DNA from: Prevotella sp.
Lineage (GTDB): Bacteria > Bacteroidota > Bacteroidia > Bacteroidales > Bacteroidaceae
Direction: 5' to 3'
NCBI GenBank assembly: GCA_021636625.1
Contig: JAJWLX010000008.1
Span: forward strand, 25,928-89,927
DNA: 64,000 bases
In this document: positions 17,459 to 27,240 of the stretch, piece by piece
Numbering within the stretch: the stretch's first letter is position 1
Layout: each line of letters begins with the position of its first letter
The notes under the pieces: generated by a model
The model's input: the letters and a program-made list of their open reading frames with translations, nothing else
What the model was told of the DNA's origin: nothing
The model's database searches: none
Made by a program: the position numbers and the translations under genes

Positions 17459-20284
17459 TTAGAATGTTACTGACAAACCAGCCACGATGCTGCGATTCAG
17501 AGGATTGGTTGCACCGAATACCTCAGGATCTGACTCATCGAGATGGTCGAAGCTAAACAAATCTACACCACGTACATACAACTTGGCTGCATTCAGGAGC
17601 TTGGTCTTGGCGAGCATCGCCTTAGGGAAGTTGTAATAAACCTCGATGTTGCGAAGCTTGAAGAATGAGCGTTCAAACATCCAGAGGGTGTTTGTATTGT
17701 AGTTGTTGGCATTGCTGGTTGAGCTCAGCGCCGGGAACTTGGCTGTGCTGGCTGTCTCAGGAGTCCAGCGGTTGTCGTAGTAGTACCGAGAGATGGTGGT
17801 GTTGCCCACCAGTGGCTTGTACATACTCTTGGTAGAAAGCACGCCGCTATAACGGCCTGTGCCCTGGAACATCGCATCAACGCCCAGTCCCTTCCACTCT
17901 ACTCCCAAATGGATATTGTAGTAGATTTCAGGAGCCACGGTAGAATATCCGATGGCTGTCTTGTCGTTGGTATCAATCTGTCCATCCCCGTTCACATCCT
18001 CATACTTGATGTCGCCCGGACGAGGAGTGCTGCCCAGAAGCTGTGGCTTGGAAGCATCGATGTCTGCCTGGTCCTTGAAGAAGCCGATAGCCTTGTAGCC
18101 GAAGAGCTGGCTTACGCGATGGCCGGTGCTTACCAGGTTAGGATAGAGCTTAGGAGCCTCATCCTGCTCCTTGATCTGGCTGCGATAGTAATCGATGTTG
18201 GCACCGATGTTGAACTTCACGTCGCCAATCTGCTTGTTGTAGTCGAGACTTGCCTCCCAACCCCAGCTATCCACGATACCATCGCCCTCGTATGGAGCAT
18301 CCACACCCAACTCTGAAGAATACTTGCCTGCGGTAGAAACCCAGATGTTGGAACGGCGCTGATAGAAACCATCGAAGCTGAAATCGAGACCGCCAAACAG
18401 AGTGGCATCTACTCCGGCATTGAACTTGGCTGCCTTCTCACGGGTCAGACCGGAAGTGGCAATGGCATCAAGATAGGTACGGCCGAAGTCGCTTTGGAAA
18501 CCGCTGTTGAACGGATAGGTACCACCAGTTGTCTGATACTGCTGCATATAGTACATCCATCCGCTCTCTGGCAGAATGTCGGTCTGAATGATGCCGTAGG
18601 ATGCACGGAGCTTGAGGAAATCCACCCAGTTGAGATTCTTCATGAAGTTCTCCTTGGAGAGTACCCAGGCTGCTGATACCGTAGGCGACAATGCCCACTT
18701 GCTGCCAGGAGCCAGACGGTTGGAACCGGATTCTACCAGGGCAAGGTCGAGGAAGTAGCGATCGAGCAGACCATAGTGGGTGTACCAGCTGATGTTCTGG
18801 CGATAGAGCGTACTGTTGATGGCAAACTCATCGCTGAACTCGTAATCGTACTTCAACTGGCTGTAGATGCTGTGAGCGCCGAAGGTATTCTGATAGTCGG
18901 CACTGGCATCGGCATGGAAACGGCGGGAGAAGCTGTTGGTTGAGATGGAGGCACCGAGATCGCTCTCAGAACCACCCGTAAAGGCTTTGCCCAACTGAGG
19001 TTCGCCATCCAGCCAGTCGGCTACCGTAGGACTTCCATATACGTATGTCTTGCTATAATTCTCGTAGATGTTGGAGAAATGGTCGTAAGCGATGCGACCC
19101 TGAACAGCCAGACCCTTCAATACCGCAGGGAGTTCCTGGCGGATAGTGAGGTCGGTATAGATACCACGGTTGTGATTTCTGGAGTAACCGGCATCCTGCG
19201 ACTGAGCCACAGGGTTAACGGTACCCGCCCAGGTAGAGTTACCACCCCACTTGCCATCCTCGCCCTTCACGGCGAAAGCAGCAGAAGGCAGGCCATAGAC
19301 CATATCCCACAAGTTGGCAGAACTGCCAGGAGCATTCGACTCGGCGAGCACACCCAGGAGGTTCACCTTCATGGTAGTATTCTTCGAGAGAATCATATCC
19401 ATATTCATGCGCAAGTTACCCTTCACATATTTGTTATTGGTAGAATATCCCTCGTGGGTATCCGGATTCTTCACGAAGCCATTGTCATACTGCAAGTCGA
19501 GCAAGGCATAGTACTTAAACTTCTCGCCACCGCCCGTAAACGAAGCGTTGAGCATATTGGTAACGCTGTGGTTGCGGAAGGTTTCATCCACCCAGTTAAC
19601 GTTAGGATAGAGATAAGGATATTTGCCTGATCCGAAGGCATCCACCTCTTCCTGGGTATATCTAGGGTTCTCGAAGCCATCGTTGGCATAAGCCTCGTTC
19701 ATCGCCTTGGCATAGGTCTGCGCATCCACGAACTTAGGCTTGTGAGCCATGAAGTTGATGGCATGGTCCAGATTCACCTTGATTTCCTTGGAATTGAACT
19801 TACCGCGCTTGGTAGTGATGAGCACCACACCGTTGGCACCCTTGTAGCCATAGAGTGCGGTGGCAGCAGCATCCTTCAATACGGATACGCTCTCTACTTC
19901 CTCGGCAGAGATATACTGGATATCACGCTCGATACCATCTACCACGAAGAGAGGGGTGTTGCCATCCAGACTCTGCATACCGCGGATGTAGAAGGTAGGA
20001 TTGATGCCGGCATAGTTGCCGGAATTCTGCAGCGAAATCAAGCCGGAACCCAGTCCCAGGATAGAGTTGCCGATATTCTTGGCGCTGCGCTTGTTGGTAC
20101 TCTCGCTGGTGATGACAGACACTGCTGAAGTTGACTGCTCGCGGGAGAAGTTCGCATTGGCGCCCACATCGATGCTCTGAGCCGCATAGCGATGAGGAGC
20201 AATGGAATCTATTTTGACTTGTGCTGAAGCTGGCAGGCTCAGGAGAGCCATCACCATCAGTACAGCATTCTTATTATTTTTCAT
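17459..20284 (-). CDS. SusC-type TonB-dependent transporter lacking the N-terminal accessory domain
   Basis: 941 residues. The signal peptide (about 1-21, ending ASA) is followed by only about 45 residues before the plug (IGNSILGLGSGLISLQNSGN ... FYIRGMQSLDGNTPLFVVDG, VLKDAAATALYGYKGANGVV). The barrel ends NRSIVAGLSVTF. The carboxypeptidase-regulatory-like domain present in the other three SusC proteins here is absent, which explains the shorter length. It lies between two susD genes: its own downstream and that of the first pair 68 bases upstream. Confidence 0.93.
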   Translation of the reverse strand: MKNNKNAVLMVMALLSLPASAQVKIDSIAPHRYAAQSIDVGANANFSREQSTSAVSVITSESTNKRSAKNIGNSILGLGSGLISLQNSGNYAGINPTFYIRGMQSLDGNTPLFVVDGIERDIQYISAEEVESVSVLKDAAATALYGYKGANGVVLITTKRGKFNSKEIKVNLDHAINFMAHKPKFVDAQTYAKAMNEAYANDGFENPRYTQEEVDAFGSGKYPYLYPNVNWVDETFRNHSVTNMLNASFTGGGEKFKYYALLDLQYDNGFVKNPDTHEGYSTNNKYVKGNLRMNMDMILSKNTTMKVNLLGVLAESNAPGSSANLWDMVYGLPSAAFAVKGEDGKWGGNSTWAGTVNPVAQSQDAGYSRNHNRGIYTDLTIRQELPAVLKGLAVQGRIAYDHFSNIYENYSKTYVYGSPTVADWLDGEPQLGKAFTGGSESDLGASISTNSFSRRFHADASADYQNTFGAHSIYSQLKYDYEFSDEFAINSTLYRQNISWYTHYGLLDRYFLDLALVESGSNRLAPGSKWALSPTVSAAWVLSKENFMKNLNWVDFLKLRASYGIIQTDILPESGWMYYMQQYQTTGGTYPFNSGFQSDFGRTYLDAIATSGLTREKAAKFNAGVDATLFGGLDFSFDGFYQRRSNIWVSTAGKYSSELGVDAPYEGDGIVDSWGWEASLDYNKQIGDVKFNIGANIDYYRSQIKEQDEAPKLYPNLVSTGHRVSQLFGYKAIGFFKDQADIDASKPQLLGSTPRPGDIKYEDVNGDGQIDTNDKTAIGYSTVAPEIYYNIHLGVEWKGLGVDAMFQGTGRYSGVLSTKSMYKPLVGNTTISRYYYDNRWTPETASTAKFPALSSTSNANNYNTNTLWMFERSFFKLRNIEVYYNFPKAMLAKTKLLNAAKLYVRGVDLFSFDHLDESDPEVFGATNPLNRSIVAGLSVTF

Positions 20285-20352
20285 CGAATTTACTTTTTTA
20301 ATCTGTAACTTTAATCAAGTAACCTTTACTCAAGAGATAACCTCCGGCGGGA

Positions 20353-22389
20353 TTACCAGCCTGGGTTCTGAACGAGATAACCCTTCAACACCTCGGTCTG
20401 TGGGAATGGGAACAGATACCACTTTACATCGAATCCATTCCACCATGCACGGGCTCCCGTGGTGATAGGCAGGCGCTTATACTCAAAATGAGATGGCTCA
20501 TACCAGGCATCATTGTCCTTATTCAGCTTCTTGTTGGTTCTGTCGCCATTATACCACTTGTTGGTAGTGGTCTCCCACTTGCCCGTAGCATCATCCTTCA
20601 CCTGGCGGTAGATAACCAGACGGTGGAGCGTGCGGCTGAAGAGGTCGGCTCTCTTATAGCGCTTCATATCGAAGAAGCGGGTGTTCTCGAATCCCAGCTC
20701 GCAGGCACGCTCGCGCAGCAACTCTTCCAGGAGATTATCCTTGTTGGTGGTAAGATTCTCTGATGGGTTACATTCCGCAAGTCCCTTCAAACCTACACGG
20801 GCACGGATCTTGTCGATGTATTCCAAAGCCTTGACATTGTTGCCGTCAGCCTGAAGCAGAGCCTCGGCATAGATGAGATAGAGGTCGGAAAGACGCATCT
20901 CTACCCAGTGTGGCTTCTCACGCTCGTAGGCAGAACCGGTGATTCCGTCGGCAATGTACTTGTTGTGGAAATAGCCTGTAGCATAAACGCCCACACACTT
21001 GTCTGGACCTGTACCGGCATTGGTACCGCCCACATACAACTCTACATTCTGACCGGTTGACTTGCCGTCGCCCACATTCACCTTGTCGCGCTGTCCGTTC
21101 ACACTTACTGTTTCGTAAAGACGAGGGTCGCGGGTGTATTTTACATTCTGCAGTTCCTGCTTGCCTATCTTTCTGTCACCCTTGATGAACATGTGGTCCA
21201 ATTCGCCAGCCTTCTCGGTCTCCTCCCAGTTGAATGGCTTGCCATCAGCCCAAGGGAACATCTCTACGAACTCCTGGGTAGGGCAATAAGCCTGGCGGTC
21301 GAGGGTACGCATATACTGACGTGCCGCCCAGCAATACCTGGAGTTGTGGTTGTTGTCGGTAACTCGGGTCTCGAAGATGACCTCCGGACTAGCCTGACTG
21401 ATATACGCAAAGCGATAGGCAAAGCGATAAGCCTCAGTAGTCTTGGCTGTAGGCTCTACGAGATGATAAGGATTGCCGTTGTTGGCATTCTCATTGAAAA
21501 AGTCTTCGCATGCCTTCTTGCACTGCTGCCACAACTCAGGCTTCTTGCCACCCATCCAAGCCAGACTGTCCTGACTCGCATTCTCCATGGAATACTTGCC
21601 GCTGTAATATGGCTGGTCGTCGTTGAACAATGGAGAAGCAGCAAACTGCAGTACACGGCACTTCATCGCCATGGCAGCTGCCTTGGTCCAGTGTGCCTTC
21701 ATGGTAGTGACATCATCATCAGAATAAGCAAAAGGAAGGGCTCCTGAATTGATAGCCTCATCATAAAGCTTGAGAATGAAATCGAGTGTCTTCTCTACCG
21801 AAGCACGTGGCGCATCCAGCTTATCTCCGTTTACATCGTATGAGTGAGTAACCAGAGGCAGACCGCCGTACATGCGGAAGAGGTTGAAGTAGGAAGATGC
21901 TATCAGGCACTTCGCCTCAGCCACATACTGCTTCTTGGTAGCCTCATCCATATCAGGCACACGGTCGATATTCTCCATCAGGAGGTAGCAGGCATGCACC
22001 ATCTCCCAGATATTCTCCTTGTCAAAACCATAGATGGAATTGCTGCTAGCTGCTGTCATGTAATCACCATACACCAGATTATAGATAGCAACTGACGATG
22101 TAGGATTGTGCCAGCAGTCTGACATCGCCTCAATCTGACCACTGAAGTAACTGTGGGAGTTGCCGTCACCCGCCTTGAAAGGCAGACCGTAGTACTGGTT
22201 CTTATAAATACCGGTCAAGAACTGCTGGGTATATTCTGCACTATTGAAGATGGTATCAATGGTAATATCGCCACCCGGAGTCTTTTCTATGAAGGAATCT
22301 CCAAACTTGATCTGCTCTGTACAACCCGTCACCGCAGAACCGATAACGGCAGTAAGAACGATTCCTCTGAATATATTGTTAAGTTTCAT
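20353..22389 (-). CDS. SusD/RagB-family lipoprotein (first pair)
   Basis: 678 residues, long for SusD. Lipobox Cys23 (AVTGCTE). Typical segments: AEAKCLIASSYFNLFRMYGG, RLSDLYLIYAEALLQADGN, ERACELGFENTRFFDMKRYK and the ending YLVQNPGW. It follows its SusC by 39 bases on the - strand. The extra length lies mainly in the middle and C-terminal half and may shape the glycan site. Confidence 0.94.
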   Translation of the reverse strand: MKLNNIFRGIVLTAVIGSAVTGCTEQIKFGDSFIEKTPGGDITIDTIFNSAEYTQQFLTGIYKNQYYGLPFKAGDGNSHSYFSGQIEAMSDCWHNPTSSVAIYNLVYGDYMTAASSNSIYGFDKENIWEMVHACYLLMENIDRVPDMDEATKKQYVAEAKCLIASSYFNLFRMYGGLPLVTHSYDVNGDKLDAPRASVEKTLDFILKLYDEAINSGALPFAYSDDDVTTMKAHWTKAAAMAMKCRVLQFAASPLFNDDQPYYSGKYSMENASQDSLAWMGGKKPELWQQCKKACEDFFNENANNGNPYHLVEPTAKTTEAYRFAYRFAYISQASPEVIFETRVTDNNHNSRYCWAARQYMRTLDRQAYCPTQEFVEMFPWADGKPFNWEETEKAGELDHMFIKGDRKIGKQELQNVKYTRDPRLYETVSVNGQRDKVNVGDGKSTGQNVELYVGGTNAGTGPDKCVGVYATGYFHNKYIADGITGSAYEREKPHWVEMRLSDLYLIYAEALLQADGNNVKALEYIDKIRARVGLKGLAECNPSENLTTNKDNLLEELLRERACELGFENTRFFDMKRYKRADLFSRTLHRLVIYRQVKDDATGKWETTTNKWYNGDRTNKKLNKDNDAWYEPSHFEYKRLPITTGARAWWNGFDVKWYLFPFPQTEVLKGYLVQNPGW

Positions 22390-22428
22390 TGTATTTACCT
22401 TATTTATATATATTAAATGTGTAATATA

Positions 22429-25400
22429 TTAGAAGCCCACCTTCAAAGACAGCATATAGGTACGCTGCAATGGATAGGATGGTGCAGTGGTAGCACGTGC
22501 CTCAGGATCACCCCAGATATAAGGAGTGAAGGTAAGGAGGTTGTAACCGCTGAATGCCAGCTGCAACTGGTTCATACCCATGCGCTTCATGAACGGAGCG
22601 TTGAAATCGTAGGAAATCTGCAGGGTCTTCAGGCGCAGATACTTCGCATCCTTCTCATAGAGGGTAGAAGTGGCGTAGTTGTTGTCCCAGGCATCCCATG
22701 ATGCACGTGGATACTTCGCACTCTGGGATGGATTATCGGCTGTCCAGCTGTTCTCTACCACATACTTCAGGAGTCCACCCATCTCGTGAGAGGTCTTGTT
22801 GTAGAATGGCATGCGGAACACACCATCCAGCATACGGCTTACGTTCCAGGCACCCGTCCACTGGGTATTGACAGACCAACCCTTGTAGCTGAATCCTAGG
22901 TTCAGACCAACCATATACTCAGGATCATCGGTATAGCCCAGGTCGCGGGTCTTATCGTTCGGGTCTATCTTTCCATCGTGGTTCAAATCCACATACACGG
23001 CATCACCAGGCTGGATGTTCTCTACCAGCTGGGTAGGGAATTTCTCGCCGAAAGTCTTCTCATAGAGTGCCGGTGTCTGCTCGTCGTAATAACGCCAGAA
23101 CTGATACATGCTGCGGGCACCCAGACGATGGTTCTTTGCCATCTGATAAGCCTCTGGCTGCAGAGCCTCACCATTGTTGATCAGCTCATTCTGGTTGTAA
23201 GAGAGGTTGACACCTGCCCAATATCTGAAGTTCTTGCCTATCTTGTCCTGCCACTTCAGGGATGCTTCCCATCCCCAGCTGTTCACCTCACCATCGTTGG
23301 TGTAAGGCATCTTGAAACCGATGATGGTAGGTACATTGTTGTCAATCATCATGATGTCAGTACGGTGCTCGTAGTAGTAATCGAAGTTACCACGGAGCTT
23401 ATCCTTCAGGAAGTTGATGTCGAAACCATAGTCCTGCTTATAGGCGTGCTCCCAGGTGATGTCGGCATTGTGGCGCGCCATCTCGTAGGCTCCCTTCCAT
23501 ACGGTGGTATTGTTGACACCGAAGATGTATCCGTATCCATCACGGGTAGAAACACCATTATTGTTGATAGCAAAAGGATCGGCGGTGTACATAAAGCGGT
23601 TGCCGTTCAGATTGGCATTACCTACCAGACCGTAGCTGGCACGGAGCTTCAGGAAGCTTACTACCTTGGTAAGCGGCTTGAAGAATGGTTCATCGCTCAC
23701 TACCCAACCCACAGACATAGCCGGGAAAGTACCGTAACGCTTGCCCGGAGCAAAGTTCTCGGAACCATTGTAACCCACATTGAACTCTGCCATATAGCGG
23801 TTGTTCCAGTCGTAGGTAACACGACCTACCAAACCTACCTGGCGGTGAGGCACATTGGTATAGGTGCTCGGATAATAGCTGCTGTCCTGATTGTAGAGCA
23901 GGATGGCACCCACATTGTTCAAACCGAAGGAACGGTTGTAGTTGAGACCTGCCTCAAAATACCAGTAACGGCTGCGACCGGTCTTCTCTTCATACTTCAA
24001 CTGCTCTTCGTTACCATATTTCTTATATTTATAGGTACCGTCGTCCTGGAGTACAGGGGTATAGGTAGCCTTTTTGGCGTAAGCATTCTTATTGATGGCG
24101 TAGGCACCATTGTATGAAGCCTTCATCTTGAAAGAAAGACCCTTGGTAATCATATCGAGCTTCTGCTTCAACTGGAGGTCGAACTGCAGCTTGTTGTTGG
24201 TAGTCTTCATGAAACCGCCATTCACATCATTATTGCCGAAATAGGTAATACCGCTGCCCCCCACGAAAGGAAGCTGGTCGGTACCGCAATCCTCATACTG
24301 GGACTCGGTAGAGATGTATCTTCCATTGATGATACCAGGACTGGAGAATGGAGTAGCCTGATAAGCCTCGTTGATCAGACCGGATGAGCCCTGTCCGGAA
24401 TATGGCTTGTTGGCATTATCTACCTTACCTGCCAGATTGAAGGAAATGGTGGTTGTCTTGGTGACATCCAGGTCGAGGTTGGCACGGTAGTTGAAACTGT
24501 TATACTGATAACCGAAGTCGTAATCCTGACCAAACTCCTTGAACAGACCACCCTGAGTATAGTAACCAACATTGATGAAGTAGCGTGCCGTCTTGGTACC
24601 ACCGCTGATATTCAGATTGTGCTTACTCTGCATGGTAGCATCCTTCATAATGTATTCAGCCCACAAGGTGCTAGGGAAACGGATAGGATCACTTCCATCC
24701 TTGAACTTCTGGATAACGACATCAGAGAACTGAGGACTCAACGGATCACCATTCTTGCCATGCGAATTCTGGCGCATCATATTATGGAAGGTAGCATACT
24801 CGTAGCTGTTTGCCTGTTCTACCATCTTGGTAGGAGTCAGGATACCCCATGAAGTAGAACCGCTGATCTTGGTCTTACCCTCCTGACCACGCTTGGTGGT
24901 AATCAGGATCACACCGTTGGCACCACGCACACCGAATACGGCTGTGGCAGAAGCATCCTTCAAAACAGTGATGCTCTCGATTTCCTCAGGATCCACATCG
25001 CTCATGCTTCGCTCTACACCATCCACCTGAACCAAAGGGTCGGCACCATTGAAAGAAGCCTTACCACGAACAAATACGCTCGCAGCATCTGCACCCGGCT
25101 CACCGGAATACTGTACTGTGGTTACACCCGAAAGCTGACCACCGAGCACATTGTTGACATTACCAACAGGGGTACGGACCAGGTCTTCGCTCTTCACGCT
25201 GGAGAGGGCACCGGTAACAGTAACCTTCTTCTGTACACCATAGGCAACCACTTCTACAGCCTTGAGGGAAGTAGCCTCTTCTTTCAAGACCACCTGCATG
25301 CCGTTTTTGGCAACCACGGTCTGTGATACGAATCCAATGTAACTGATCTTTAACTTGGCACCTGGCTTCACGTTGAGAGAGAAGTTTCCATCAAAGTCTG

Positions 25401-25626
25401 TTACTGTACCCTGGGTAACTTTCTGTCCCTCGATGATAACACTAGCTCCAATAACGGCTTCACCATTGGCGTCAACAACAGTACCCTTGAGGATACCTGT
25501 CTGTTGAGCTATAGCCGTAGTCGCTTTAGCAGAACCTGCTCCTCCGCAAAGAGGGGCAAGCATCAATGCCGTACAAAACAAAGTTGCAGGCACTGCCGAA
25601 CTTTTCATAAATAGCTTGTTATTCAT
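22429..25626 (-). CDS. SusC-type TonB-dependent transporter (first pair)
   Basis: 1065 residues. An N-terminal signal region (about 1-36; an internal Met7 is an alternative start) precedes a carboxypeptidase-regulatory-like domain (about 44-125, LKGTVVDANGEAVIGASVII), VEVVAYGVQKKVTVTGALSS, the plug (VLKDASATAVFGVRGANGV) and the barrel ending RTYMLSLKVGF. First gene of the four-gene susC-susD-susC-susD operon. No STN domain, so regulation is unlikely to be through FecR. The divergent AraC-type regulator at 26027 is the best candidate controller. Confidence 0.95.
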   Translation of the reverse strand: MNNKLFMKSSAVPATLFCTALMLAPLCGGAGSAKATTAIAQQTGILKGTVVDANGEAVIGASVIIEGQKVTQGTVTDFDGNFSLNVKPGAKLKISYIGFVSQTVVAKNGMQVVLKEEATSLKAVEVVAYGVQKKVTVTGALSSVKSEDLVRTPVGNVNNVLGGQLSGVTTVQYSGEPGADAASVFVRGKASFNGADPLVQVDGVERSMSDVDPEEIESITVLKDASATAVFGVRGANGVILITTKRGQEGKTKISGSTSWGILTPTKMVEQANSYEYATFHNMMRQNSHGKNGDPLSPQFSDVVIQKFKDGSDPIRFPSTLWAEYIMKDATMQSKHNLNISGGTKTARYFINVGYYTQGGLFKEFGQDYDFGYQYNSFNYRANLDLDVTKTTTISFNLAGKVDNANKPYSGQGSSGLINEAYQATPFSSPGIINGRYISTESQYEDCGTDQLPFVGGSGITYFGNNDVNGGFMKTTNNKLQFDLQLKQKLDMITKGLSFKMKASYNGAYAINKNAYAKKATYTPVLQDDGTYKYKKYGNEEQLKYEEKTGRSRYWYFEAGLNYNRSFGLNNVGAILLYNQDSSYYPSTYTNVPHRQVGLVGRVTYDWNNRYMAEFNVGYNGSENFAPGKRYGTFPAMSVGWVVSDEPFFKPLTKVVSFLKLRASYGLVGNANLNGNRFMYTADPFAINNNGVSTRDGYGYIFGVNNTTVWKGAYEMARHNADITWEHAYKQDYGFDINFLKDKLRGNFDYYYEHRTDIMMIDNNVPTIIGFKMPYTNDGEVNSWGWEASLKWQDKIGKNFRYWAGVNLSYNQNELINNGEALQPEAYQMAKNHRLGARSMYQFWRYYDEQTPALYEKTFGEKFPTQLVENIQPGDAVYVDLNHDGKIDPNDKTRDLGYTDDPEYMVGLNLGFSYKGWSVNTQWTGAWNVSRMLDGVFRMPFYNKTSHEMGGLLKYVVENSWTADNPSQSAKYPRASWDAWDNNYATSTLYEKDAKYLRLKTLQISYDFNAPFMKRMGMNQLQLAFSGYNLLTFTPYIWGDPEARATTAPSYPLQRTYMLSLKVGF

Positions 25627-26026
25627 TTTGTTTATTATGACGTTAAGATTTTACTTTCTATTTTTCGGTTCGACCATCTTGCTTCCAGCTTTAGAATAAT
25701 GTTGTTTTTGGGATTCTAATAAGCTCGCTTTCTGCTCTGATGATCTCGCTTTGTTAGTCGCAAATCCTCTTGAAAAGGATTTCTGCGACAAAGCTATTAA
25801 ACAACCATGGTTTTCATAGAATAAAATCGTTCAAGTATCATTAATATTATCCAAATCTTTGTTTTTTTATACATTTCAGCACAAAGTTACATACTTTTTT
25901 GCATATATAATAATGTATAGTGGATTTTTTTGCGTAATTTTGCAGATGAATAAGCCAAATGGCTCAGGAAGCAATAGCAGCAGAAGATAAGCCAGGAGGC
26001 AAAACCCAGAAACAAAACAAAGCATT
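25627..26026. promoter_or_regulatory. Divergent promoter region: susC (-) and AraC-type regulator (+)
   Basis: On the - strand a -7 element TAACTTTG (25882-25889) would give susC a leader of about 250 bases. This leader holds a strong hairpin: CTTTGTTAGTCGCAAATCC (25749-25767) with GGATTTCTGCGACAAAG (25777-25793). A weaker one lies near 25697-25735. On the + strand a -7 element TAATTTTG (25935-25942) serves the regulator. The two -7 elements are only about 45 bases apart. Confidence 0.55.
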
Positions 26027-26902
26027 ATGCAGACCAGCAAATACCTATTAGCAACAGAAAGAGACGCCGAATGGGGTCTCACCATCAGCACCGTGGGACG
26101 GGAAGAAATCGCCCCGGGAGAAGAATATCCTACCAAGGGACATGCCGATGGATATTACTTCGATATTCAGAAGGGAAGAACCCTCGATGAATACCAGCTT
26201 CTCTACCAGCCGGAAGGCGAAGGAGTGTTCCGCTCTGCCCATCTTCCGGAGACAAAGATCAAGGCTGGAGACATCTTCCTGCTCTTTCCCGGTGAATGGC
26301 ATACCTACCATCCATCAGGCACCAAGGGATGGAAAAGCTATTGGATCGGATTCAAGGGAAAGAATATCGACGACCGTGTGAAGGCGGGATTCCTGTCCCC
26401 AGAAAAGCCGATCTATCACGTGGGCTACAGCAACGAGATCATCAGCCTGTATGAAGAGGCTTACAAGACGGCACAGGAGGAGGCTGCATACGCTCAGCAA
26501 ACAATGGCGGGTATTGTAAACCATCTCATCGGAAAGATGTATTCCCTGGAGAGAAACATCATCCTGAGCAAGGACTCCAAGCATGTGGACATCATCAACA
26601 GGGCGCGTCTGCGCATCCGTGAATCTCTTGAGGATACACTCACCATCCAGGAGATAGCCCAGGAACTAGGCATCAGCTACTCTTCGTTCCGCAAGCTCTT
26701 CAAGGAGCATACCGGCTTCGCTCCAGCACTCTACCAGCAGACGCTGAAACTGCAGAGAGCCAAGGAGCTGCTTTCTACCACCGATGAGAGCATCAAGGAG
26801 ATTGCCTATCGCCTGAATTTCGAATCACCAGATTATTTCTCGGCTAAATTCAAGAGCCAGACTGGCATGAAACCGTCTGATTTCAGAAACACCACCCGAT
26901 AA
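26027..26902 (+). CDS. AraC-family transcriptional regulator with cupin sensor domain
   Basis: 291 residues, cytoplasmic. The N-terminal cupin-like ligand domain (about 20-130) includes IKAGDIFLLFPGEWHTYHP. The C-terminal double HTH (about 195-288) includes LTIQEIAQELGISYSSFRKL and IKEIAYRLNFESPDYFSAKF. It lies between the tandem susC-susD operon and rhaB. Bacteroides rhamnose catabolism is controlled by an AraC-family protein called RhaR, so this is a reasonable candidate for the equivalent, possibly sensing L-rhamnose (inference). It could instead control only the divergent susC operon. Confidence 0.88.
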   Translation: MQTSKYLLATERDAEWGLTISTVGREEIAPGEEYPTKGHADGYYFDIQKGRTLDEYQLLYQPEGEGVFRSAHLPETKIKAGDIFLLFPGEWHTYHPSGTKGWKSYWIGFKGKNIDDRVKAGFLSPEKPIYHVGYSNEIISLYEEAYKTAQEEAAYAQQTMAGIVNHLIGKMYSLERNIILSKDSKHVDIINRARLRIRESLEDTLTIQEIAQELGISYSSFRKLFKEHTGFAPALYQQTLKLQRAKELLSTTDESIKEIAYRLNFESPDYFSAKFKSQTGMKPSDFRNTTR

Positions 26903-26961
26903 AAAAATTCCCACAAACAGATGAGGGTGTGTCATAAGCTTCTTGCCTAGGGTATAGATAA

Positions 26962-27059
26962 GGCACGGATTACACGGATTACACGGATTACACGGATTAC
27001 ACGGCGCTAATGTGGGCAAAGCGATTATAATCGCATAAAGAATCCGTGTAATCCGTGCC
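26962..27059. repeat. Inverted repeat built from 9-bp tandem repeats
   Basis: Four full ACGGATTAC units plus a partial one run from 26965 to 27004. The first 19 bases of the element (26962-26980) pair perfectly with 27041-27059. Between them is the palindrome GCGATTATAATCGC (27021-27034). The element lies 117-215 bases before the rhaB -7 element and after the regulator gene. It looks like a small mobile or REP-like element; I see no coding sequence. Confidence 0.8.
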
Positions 27060-27175
27060 AAAAACTGCTCCACCCAAAAACTTAAATTTTTGATATTTCT
27101 TTTAGATTCTTGACCCTCCGCCAAAAAACTAGGCTCTAATATCATTTTCTCTTGTTCCATCTTGCACATTCCCCC

Positions 27176-27183
27176 TATCTTTG
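27176..27183 (+). promoter_or_regulatory. -7 promoter element of the rha operon
   Basis: TATCTTTG followed by C, 58 bases before the rhaB start; TTG at 27152-27154 may serve as -33. This is the likely promoter of rhaB-rhaA-rhaT-rhaM. Confidence 0.6.
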
Positions 27184-27240
27184 CAATCGTAAACAAAAAA
27201 CAATAGCAAATAACAATAACTTAAAATACACTCTAAAAAA

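Noticed and set aside
22978..24117. Long + strand open frame of 379 codons opposite susC
   Set aside because: It is antisense to a clear SusC gene, shows no recognisable domain, and its composition follows from the codon use of the opposite strand.
26965..27004. CRISPR-like tandem repeats
   Set aside because: The unit is 9 bases with no spacers and no cas genes; it is a simple tandem repeat in a palindromic element.
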